From contig JBBQFB010000207.1 of the NCBI GenBank assembly GCA_038321545.1, positions 1 to 6,948 on the forward strand: DNA of 6,948 bases, in the 5' to 3' direction. Within the stretch, counting starts at the first letter, position 1; every line of letters begins with the position of its first letter. The position numbers were made by a program, and so were the translations under genes. Source of the DNA: VFJZ01 sp038321545 (lineage in GTDB: Bacteria > Actinomycetota > Thermoleophilia > Gaiellales > F1-60-MAGs149). Shown here piece by piece: positions 1 through 5,080 of the stretch. Below the pieces are notes generated by a model that made no database searches, was not told the origin of the DNA, and saw nothing but the letters and a program-made list of their open reading frames with translations.

Positions 1-1077
1 AGCCGCGCCGTAGATGGAGTAGAACGACGCCGGATCATGGCCGTACTTCGTCTTGAAGTCGGTCACGAAGGTGCCGCCGAAGCCACCCTGCTTCACGAGC
101 TCGCCCGACGGGATGCCGGCGAACGAGATGTACATGCCCTGGGCTTCCGGCATCTTGCGGAGCTCGGGGTAGCCGGTGAAGCCGTCGGGGCCGATCAGCT
201 TGACGGCGCCGTCGTTCGGGCCGAGGACCTTGACCTTGTCCTTGATCAGCTGCTGGCCGTTGTTGTCGTTGATGCCGCCGAGGTAGACGCAGTCCGGATG
301 CTTGGACTTGACCTTCTCGAACAGCGCCGTGTAGTTGGTCTGCTTCGAGTCCCACGCATCGTTCGCGATGATGTTGATGCCGACCTTCGGAGCCGCGTCG
401 ACGAAGGCCTTGGCAACGCCCTGGCCGTACGTCTGCGCGTCATTGAGCACGTAGCAGTTCTTGACGCCGAGCTCCTTGGAGGCGAACTGTGCGCCCGCTG
501 CGCCCTGGAAGTCGTCCGTGGCGATGATGCGGCCGTAGTTCAGCTTGCCGGTCGGGTAGTACTTCTGCGGCTCGCCCGGATCCCAGGCCTTGGTCAGGCC
601 GGGGTTCGTGTTGGCGTGCGAGATGATCAGCATCGGGCCCGACGGATCCTGGTTCAGGATCGGAACCTCGAGCTTCGCGCAGCCGGAGTTGTAGGTGCCC
701 ATGACGGCCACCTCGGCCTTGTTCGTGACGTGCGCGTTCGCGTTCGCGGTGCACGTCGCGTCGTCCCACGCGCCCTTCGCGGCCGTGGAGTCGTCGTACT
801 CCTTGAGGCCGACGTTGTACGTGCCGGCCTTGTTTCCGACCTTCTCGAGTAGCAACTTGATCGCGAGGTTCGTGTCGGCCGACGCGTCGGCCGAAGCGCC
901 CTGCAGTGGCAGGTCGGTGCCGATGATCAGCGTGCCGGCGCCCGAACCCGCCGCGTCGGTACCGGCGGCCGCGCCGCCGGTGTCAGTCTTGCTGCTCGAG
1001 CCGCCGCAGGCCGCAAGAGCGACTGCGCCGAGGACGAGCACCAACGGTGCGATGGTCTTCTTCCACCCCGTCTTCAT
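1..1077 (-). CDS. LivK-type ABC transporter substrate-binding lipoprotein (C-terminus cut by window edge)
   Basis: This should be the extracytoplasmic solute receptor of a branched-chain amino acid/amide (HAAT) ABC importer, delivering ligand to LivHM-type permeases that are not in the window. I read 359 uninterrupted codons from ATG at 1077 to the left edge. Residues 1-23 form a lipoprotein signal: Lys at 2, 6 and 7, a hydrophobic core at 9-22, and lipobox LAAC with Cys24 as the lipidated residue. A Gly/Ser/Thr/Ala-rich linker (25-48) follows, then a type-1 periplasmic-binding fold starting at LIIGTDLPLQG (50-60). Cys109 and Cys133 match the position and spacing of the LivK disulfide. YGQGVAKAF (217-225), GPDGF (296-300) and DPASFYSIYGAA (348-359) match the second lobe and approach to the C-terminus, so perhaps 25-45 residues are missing. 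A GGAGGG ribosome site 7 bases upstream fixes the start. The ligand cannot be told from sequence; amino acids, amides, urea or aromatic acids are all used in this family. Confidence 0.93.
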   Translation of the reverse strand, partial: MKTGWKKTIAPLVLVLGAVALAACGGSSSKTDTGGAAAGTDAAGSGAGTLIIGTDLPLQGASADASADTNLAIKLLLEKVGNKAGTYNVGLKEYDDSTAAKGAWDDATCTANANAHVTNKAEVAVMGTYNSGCAKLEVPILNQDPSGPMLIISHANTNPGLTKAWDPGEPQKYYPTGKLNYGRIIATDDFQGAAGAQFASKELGVKNCYVLNDAQTYGQGVAKAFVDAAPKVGINIIANDAWDSKQTNYTALFEKVKSKHPDCVYLGGINDNNGQQLIKDKVKVLGPNDGAVKLIGPDGFTGYPELRKMPEAQGMYISFAGIPSGELVKQGGFGGTFVTDFKTKYGHDPASFYSIYGAA

Positions 1078-1084
1078 CCAGTTT

Positions 1085-1090
1085 CCCTCC
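1085..1090 (-). promoter_or_regulatory. Ribosome binding site of the LivK-like gene
   Basis: Read on the minus strand the bases are GGAGGG, seven bases before the ATG at 1077. This is a strong Shine-Dalgarno match at ideal spacing and fixes the start of the binding-protein gene. It contrasts with the two plus-strand genes at 1258 and 5081, which show no such site. Confidence 0.8.
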
Positions 1091-1166
1091 AGTGGTGGTT
1101 CCTACGCGTCCCGTGCCCAGGCATCCTCCGCGCCCGACCCACGGCTCCCGCACGCGCATCCGCGAG

Positions 1167-1193
1167 AGTATAGCCGTCATACCGACCACGCAA
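1167..1193 (-). promoter_or_regulatory. Candidate sigma-70-type promoter for the LivK-like gene
   Basis: On the minus strand a near-consensus -10 box, TATACT, occupies 1172-1167. A weak -35-like TTGCGT lies at 1193-1188 with a 15-base spacer, shorter than the usual 17. This is among the few AT-richer patches in a very GC-rich 180-base divergent intergenic region. The implied transcript would have a leader of roughly 80 bases before the ATG at 1077. The -10 box is convincing; the -35 assignment is weak. Confidence 0.42.
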
Positions 1194-1245
1194 TAGGCGA
1201 CACGTTCTTCGCCCGCAAATCGGCACTGGCATCCAGGCCGGGCCG

Positions 1246-1251
1246 TAAACT
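1246..1251 (+). promoter_or_regulatory. Candidate -10 box for a leaderless transcript of the C45-PrpD pair
   Basis: TAAACT fits the TANNNT -10 consensus of actinobacteria and ends six bases before the ATG at 1258, so transcription would begin at or next to the start codon. No Shine-Dalgarno sequence precedes this ATG, which fits leaderless translation. No good -35 hexamer is visible at the expected distance. Confidence 0.42.
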
Positions 1252-1257
1252 GCGGGC

Positions 1258-2322
1258 ATGGCGACGGCAGAGAGATCGGGCGTGCTGGTCCTCGAGGGAG
1301 GACCGGCCGAACGGGGCCGCAGGCACGGCGAGACGCTGCGCGCCGACGTGCAGGCGGCGATCGGCCGTTTTCTCGACGACGCCGCCGTCCGCACGGGCGG
1401 CGGCGGCGCGCAGTACTGCGCGCAGTTCCTCGCCGCTACGGGCTTCCACCGCGCGATGGCGGCGCATACGCCCGATCTGGTGGCCGAGCTGGCCGGCCTC
1501 GCGGAGGGTGCGGCCGTGCCCGCCGACCAGCTGCTGGCCTACAACCTGATGGACGAGGAGTGGTGGTACTCCGAGACGCTGCGGTCGAAGTGCAGCTCGC
1601 TGGCGGTTCCGGCGCACGATGGCCGGCCGTCGCTGGTGGCGCAGACGATGGACCTGCCGCGAGCCATGGACGGCGGCCAGGTGCTGGTGCGCCACGTGCA
1701 CCCCGACGGCCGCGAGGTGGCCGTGCTGTCGGCCGCCGGCTTCCTGGGACTGACCGGATGCAACGGCGACGGCGTCGGCATCTGCGTGAACGCGCTCGGC
1801 ATGCTCCAGCACGATGCGCACGGCCTCCCGGTGGCGTGTGCGATCCGCGGCGCCCTCGACCGGCCGACCGCGAGCGAGGCGGCGGCGTTCCTGCGGAGCG
1901 TCCCGCATGCCTCCGGGCAGCACTACGCAGTGGTCGACCGGTCGGGTGACGCGTACGGGCTGGAGTGCAGCGCGGCCGGTGCCACCGACTCGGCGCCGGG
2001 CACGGGTCCGTTCTTCCACGCCAACCATCCGCTGGCGAGCGCCGACGTCGATCCGGCCGTGACCCGCGACCGGTCGCTGGTCGAGAACTCGCGCCGCCGG
2101 CAGGCGAAGCTCGAGCAGGCCGGGCCGGCGGTCTCGAGCCGCGCCGGCTGCCGCGCGCTGCTGTCCGACCGCACGGCGCCGATCTGCGTATCGCGCTCCG
2201 ACACGAGCGGCTGGCTGACGTTCGGCGCGGTCGCGATGGAGCTGGCGGACACCGTCACGATGGACGTCGCCCTGGGGCCGCCCGACGAGGCGCCCTGGCT
2301 CGAGCTCGAGCTGGGACGGTGA
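1258..2322 (+). CDS. C45-family (acyl-CoA:6-APA acyltransferase-like) Ntn-hydrolase
   Basis: A 354-residue protein of the peptidase C45/isopenicillin-N acyltransferase-like family. These N-terminal nucleophile hydrolases self-cleave before a Cys and then hydrolyse or transfer amide-linked acyl groups. Seen here: a family-typical start, GGPAERGRRHGETL (14-27); probable nucleophile Cys112 in SKCSSLAV (110-117); AQTMDL (128-133); the glycine-rich stretch GCNGDGVGICVNAL (167-180); HYAVVDRSGDAYGLE (222-236); and FFHANHPL (252-259), where Asn256 would be the oxyanion-type Asn of the usual TNH motif. Self-cleavage would give chains of about 111 and 243 residues. The residue before the nucleophile is Lys, whereas the fungal enzyme has Gly. 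No signal peptide or membrane segment is seen, so it is probably cytoplasmic. ATG at 1258 was chosen because it lies just after a -10-like box and gives a family-like N-terminus. The stop overlaps the next gene by 4 bases, implying joint translation. The substrate is unknown; N-acyl amino acids or amides are plausible. Confidence 0.85.
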   Translation: MATAERSGVLVLEGGPAERGRRHGETLRADVQAAIGRFLDDAAVRTGGGGAQYCAQFLAATGFHRAMAAHTPDLVAELAGLAEGAAVPADQLLAYNLMDEEWWYSETLRSKCSSLAVPAHDGRPSLVAQTMDLPRAMDGGQVLVRHVHPDGREVAVLSAAGFLGLTGCNGDGVGICVNALGMLQHDAHGLPVACAIRGALDRPTASEAAAFLRSVPHASGQHYAVVDRSGDAYGLECSAAGATDSAPGTGPFFHANHPLASADVDPAVTRDRSLVENSRRRQAKLEQAGPAVSSRAGCRALLSDRTAPICVSRSDTSGWLTFGAVAMELADTVTMDVALGPPDEAPWLELELGR

Positions 2323-3668
2323 CCGCGGCGGAGCGTCTCGCGGCGTTCGCCGTCGCGCTCCGCCCCGACGACGTCCCGGCGGCGGTCCGCCAGCGCGCCG
2401 TGCTCCACCTGCTCGACGCGGTCGGCTGCGCGTACGCCGCGTCGGGTCTCGGAGAAGGTGCCGAGGCGCGCTCGGTCGTCGAGTCGCAGGGCGGCACGCC
2501 GGAGTCGAGCCTGATCGGTACTCGCGCGCGCGCGCCCGCGAGCGGCGGGGCGCTGGCCAACGGCACCCTCATGCACGCGCTCGACTTCGACGACACGCAC
2601 CCGGCGTCGATCTGCCACATCACGACGGTCGTCGCACCGGCCGCGCTCGCCGTCGCCGAGGCGGTGGGCGCGAGCGGCCGCGACCTCGTCACCGCCTACG
2701 TGGCGGGCTGCGAGACGGTTGCGCGGCTCGGCGCCGCCGCCGACGGCGAGTTCCACCGCCGGGGCTTTCACGCGACCGGCGTCTGCGGCGTGTTCGGCGC
2801 CGCGGTCGCTGCCGCGCGGCTGCTGTCGCTGGACGCCGTCACGACCACGCGCGCGCTCGGCATCGCCGGCTCGTTCGCGCCGGGCCTGCTCGAGTTCCTC
2901 GGCGACGGGTCGTCCACCAAGCGCCTGCACGCGGGCGGCGCCGCCCGCGCCGGCGTCGACGCGGCGCTGCTCGCCGCGGCCGGGGCGACGGGGCCGGCGG
3001 GCGTCATCGACGGCCGCTTCGGGCTGTTCGCGACCCACCTCGGCGACCCGCACGTGCGGGCGGTGTCGGCGCAGCTCGACGACCTCGGCCGTCGCTGGGA
3101 GACGGCCGCGATGGCGATCAAGCCCTACCCGTGCTGCCACTTCATGCATGGAGCCCTGGAGGCGCTGGCATCCCTCGATCTGGCGGCCGACGACGTGCTG
3201 CGCATCGACGTGCGCGTCGCCGACGCCGGCGTCGGGCTGATCCTCGAGCCGGCTGCGGAGAAGCCGCGGCCGCGCACGCCGTACGACGCGAAGTTCAGCC
3301 TGCCGTTCACGGCTGGCGCGCTGCTGGTGCACGGCCGGGTCGGCGTCGACACCTTCACCGCCGACGGCATCGACGACGAGGCGGCCGTCGCGGTGGCGCG
3401 GCGGATGTCCTACGAGCCGGTGCCGCTGGCCGAGATGGCGAACGGATTCGGTGGATCCGTCGCGGTGCGCACGGTCGACGGCCGCACGCTGCGGGCGAGC
3501 GTCGACCAGCCGCGCGGATCGGTGGCGGCGCCGATGACGACCGACGAGGTGCGCGCGAAGTTTCGCGACAACGCGTCGCTGGCGCTACCCGCCGACGCCG
3601 TGCTCGAGCTCGAGCGGGCGATCCTCGGCGCGGACGAAGCGCAGTCCGCTCCCCAGCTGCCGGCGTAG
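2319..3668 (+). CDS. MmgE/PrpD family protein
   Basis: A 449-residue member of the MmgE/PrpD superfamily, which includes 2-methylcitrate dehydratase, cis-aconitate decarboxylase and iminodisuccinate epimerase. These are cytoplasmic enzymes acting on di- or tricarboxylates by proton abstraction and elimination chemistry. Seen here: helical N-terminus ERLAAFAVAL (5-14); the core motif NGTLMHALDFDDTH (81-94) followed by His100; GDGSSTKRLHAGGAAR (195-210) with the conserved Lys201; KPYPCCHFMH (268-277); and KFSLPF (325-330) opening the C-terminal lid domain. Length is normal (about 450-480), and the Asp/His, Lys and Tyr-Pro-Cys active-site segments are kept, so it should be active. The open frame extends upstream, but GTG at 2319 is preferred: it overlaps the C45 stop as GTGA, a translational-coupling arrangement, and gives the family-typical start. 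The 3' end overlaps the convergent SHMT-like gene by 84 bases. Substrate cannot be decided; annotation as methylcitrate dehydratase would be unjustified, since no prpB or prpC is present. Confidence 0.9.
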   Translation: MTAAERLAAFAVALRPDDVPAAVRQRAVLHLLDAVGCAYAASGLGEGAEARSVVESQGGTPESSLIGTRARAPASGGALANGTLMHALDFDDTHPASICHITTVVAPAALAVAEAVGASGRDLVTAYVAGCETVARLGAAADGEFHRRGFHATGVCGVFGAAVAAARLLSLDAVTTTRALGIAGSFAPGLLEFLGDGSSTKRLHAGGAARAGVDAALLAAAGATGPAGVIDGRFGLFATHLGDPHVRAVSAQLDDLGRRWETAAMAIKPYPCCHFMHGALEALASLDLAADDVLRIDVRVADAGVGLILEPAAEKPRPRTPYDAKFSLPFTAGALLVHGRVGVDTFTADGIDDEAAVAVARRMSYEPVPLAEMANGFGGSVAVRTVDGRTLRASVDQPRGSVAAPMTTDEVRAKFRDNASLALPADAVLELERAILGADEAQSAPQLPA

Positions 3669-4919
3669 CGCGACCACGTCGGGCCGGACGGTCTCCGGCG
3701 CCTCGCCGCGGACCAGCACGCGTGCCATCACGTCGGCGATCGCCACGGTGCCGCCGGGCTCGAGCCCGCGCCGGGTCAGCTCCTGCGTCCCCAGGCGCAG
3801 TGCCCCGCCACCGGGCACGCCGATCTCCGACACCAACACGCCCGCCGCCTCCAGGCGCCGCGCGGCGGTGTGCGGGTCGGCGGTCGGCAGAGCGACGTGC
3901 TGGCTGGACGTGGCGCCCTTGCCGACCACCTCGAGCACCGGCACGTCGCGCTCGCCGAGCGCGGCCGCGAGCGCCTGCGCGTTCGCGATCTGCATGTCGG
4001 CGTAGGCCGCGCCGTGCTCGATCAGGTCGAGGGCCGCCAGGGCCAGTGCGGCCTGGCGGGCCAGGTCGAAGTTGGCGGTCAAACCGGGGAACGCGATCTG
4101 GTCGAGGCGCCCGGCGAGCTCGGGGTCGTCCGTCAGGATCATCCCGGAGGGCGGCCCGCCGAAGCTCTTGTAGGTCGAGCCCGTGATCGCGTGCGCGCCT
4201 TCCGCGAGCGGTTGCTGGAACCGGCCGCCCGCGATCAGGCCACCCATGTGGGCGGCGTCGTACAGCACGTGGGCACCGATCTGGTCGGCGACCGCGCGCA
4301 CGCCGCGGACGTCGTACGGGTGCAGGCACATCGAGCCGCCGACGATGATCAGCTTCGGGAGCAGGTCGTGCGCGACCACCTCGAGGCGGGAGACGTCGAC
4401 GTCCATCCGCTCGCCGTCGTACGGCAGTTCGTGCACCTCGAGGCCGTACAGGCCGGCGGCGCCCTCCGCGTGGTGCGTGGGGTGGCCGGCGGCGGCGTCG
4501 GAGAAGGCGAGCACGCGGTCGCCCGGCCGCGCCGTGGCCATGTAGACGTACAGGTTCGCGAGCGATCCGGATCCGACCCGCAGCTCGGCGTAGCGGCAGC
4601 CGAACAGGCGGCAGATCGCCTCCTGGGCGAGCAGCTCGACCTGCGAGCCGGCGTCCATTCCGCGGTTGTGCTTCGCGCCCGGATGGCCCAGGTTCGGGCG
4701 GTTCCCGATCGTCGAGCCGGCCAGGGCCGCGAGGCGCGGGTTCGGCGCGTTCGTGCCGGCGTAGAGCACGAGGCAGTCGTCGTCGGCGTGGCGGGCCTGG
4801 TCGGCTACCAGCCGGTGCAGCTCGGCGTCGAGCTGATCCGTGGACAGCGCCGAGAGGCGCGGTGCGTGTTCCTCTCGGAACGCCCGGGCCTCCGCGCCCA
4901 GCCACGGATGTTCGGTCAA
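3585..4919 (-). CDS. Divergent serine hydroxymethyltransferase-like PLP enzyme
   Basis: A 444-residue fold-type I PLP protein of the SHMT (glyA) family. Conserved: SGSLAN (117-122); GHPTH (145-149), holding the His that stacks on PLP; DAAHMGGL (221-228), with the Asp that pairs with the PLP nitrogen and His224; Schiff-base Lys251 in STYKSFGGPPSG (248-259); AFPG (276-279); and LRLGTQELTRRG (374-385), with carboxylate-binding Arg375. Changed relative to classical SHMT: YAEGYPGKRYYGG reads PNLGHPGAKHNRG (75-87), so the catalytic Glu (E57 in E. coli) is Leu77 and the two Tyr positions are Pro and Asn. The His before the PLP Lys is Tyr250, and the usual Arg of GPRGG is Pro257. Folate-dependent serine-glycine interconversion is therefore doubtful; aldolase-, transaldolase- or lyase-like chemistry on an amino acid is more likely (inference). 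Start is TTG at 4919, supported by GGAG seven bases upstream. It overlaps a small upstream frame by TTGA and converges on the PrpD gene. Confidence 0.85.
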   Translation of the reverse strand: MTEHPWLGAEARAFREEHAPRLSALSTDQLDAELHRLVADQARHADDDCLVLYAGTNAPNPRLAALAGSTIGNRPNLGHPGAKHNRGMDAGSQVELLAQEAICRLFGCRYAELRVGSGSLANLYVYMATARPGDRVLAFSDAAAGHPTHHAEGAAGLYGLEVHELPYDGERMDVDVSRLEVVAHDLLPKLIIVGGSMCLHPYDVRGVRAVADQIGAHVLYDAAHMGGLIAGGRFQQPLAEGAHAITGSTYKSFGGPPSGMILTDDPELAGRLDQIAFPGLTANFDLARQAALALAALDLIEHGAAYADMQIANAQALAAALGERDVPVLEVVGKGATSSQHVALPTADPHTAARRLEAAGVLVSEIGVPGGGALRLGTQELTRRGLEPGGTVAIADVMARVLVRGEAPETVRPDVVALRRQLGSGLRFVRAEDRPLELEHGVGG

Positions 4920-5053
4920 GCCGCCGCTCCGGAGAAGGTGTCGCGGCGGTCGGCGTTGCTCGTGTCGGGGGTGAACGTCTGGCCGGCGTGCTGCATCAGG
5001 ACATCATCGCCGACCACCGGTCTGTTCGGACGGGCCAGCGACCGGGCCGGCAC
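4916..5053 (-). CDS. Possible small protein (45 aa) directly upstream of the SHMT-like gene
   Basis: I do not recognise this product. An open frame from GTG at 5053 to TGA at 4918-4916 encodes 45 residues, beginning VPARSLARPN and ending RRDTFSGAAA. An in-frame TAG at 5068-5066 blocks any longer version. Counting by hand, GC at codon positions 1/2/3 is about 71/58/87%, the pattern expected of a real gene in this genome; the opposite-strand frame through the same bases lacks it. The TGA overlaps the TTG start of the SHMT-like gene (TTGA), which suggests coupling. Against it: no Shine-Dalgarno or -10 box before the GTG, no known domain, and only 27 bases to the ligase start on the other strand. 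It could be a genuine small partner protein, or the remnant 3' end of a gene truncated when the ligase region was joined. No signal peptide or membrane segment is evident. Confidence 0.4.
   Translation of the reverse strand: MPARSLARPNRPVVGDDVLMQHAGQTFTPDTSNADRRDTFSGAAA
4927..4930 (-). promoter_or_regulatory. Ribosome binding site deciding the TTG start of the SHMT-like gene
   Basis: The minus-strand bases are GGAG (within CCGGAGCG), seven bases upstream of TTG at 4919. No in-frame ATG or GTG occurs near this point, so this site is the reason for accepting a TTG start. It lies inside the small frame at 4916-5053, a layout suited to re-initiation or coupled translation. Confidence 0.6.
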
Positions 5054-5066
5054 ATGGTTGCGCTGC

Positions 5067-5072
5067 TACGCT
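5067..5072 (+). promoter_or_regulatory. Candidate -10 box for a leaderless acyl-CoA synthetase transcript
   Basis: TACGCT fits TANNNT and ends eight bases before the GTG at 5081, so a transcript would start at or beside the start codon. No Shine-Dalgarno sequence precedes this GTG or the in-frame alternatives (ATG 5054, GTG 5120). The match is short and could be chance, but it mirrors the arrangement before the gene at 1258. Confidence 0.3.
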
Positions 5073-5080
5073 CGCAACTC

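Noticed and set aside
37..852. Long plus-strand open frame (271 codons) opposite the LivK-like gene
   Set aside because: It is the codon-register mirror of a gene with clear lipoprotein and binding-protein features. Its product is Val/Arg/Leu-rich with no motif, as expected from reading a high-GC gene backwards.
1078..1257. Possible small uORF or riboswitch in the leader of the LivK-like gene
   Set aside because: ATG-starting frames run into the gene or are motif-free, and I could not find paired stems matching a known riboswitch; only a weak CTGG-CAT-CCAG repeat is present near 1226.
1965..2318. N-terminal extension of the MmgE/PrpD protein into the C45 gene
   Set aside because: The upstream part is an alternate-frame reading of the C45 coding region and lacks family similarity; GTG 2319 gives the normal N-terminus and length.
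2521..2545. CG-alternating tract and small inverted repeat in the PrpD gene
   Set aside because: It encodes an ordinary Thr-Arg-Ala-Arg-Ala-Pro stretch in frame, and such CG runs are expected at this GC content.
4862..5080. N-terminal extension of the acyl-CoA synthetase back to ATG 4862
   Set aside because: The extra 73 residues have no counterpart in the family, the third-position GC bias in this stretch belongs to the other strand, and the extension would run into the start of the SHMT-like gene.
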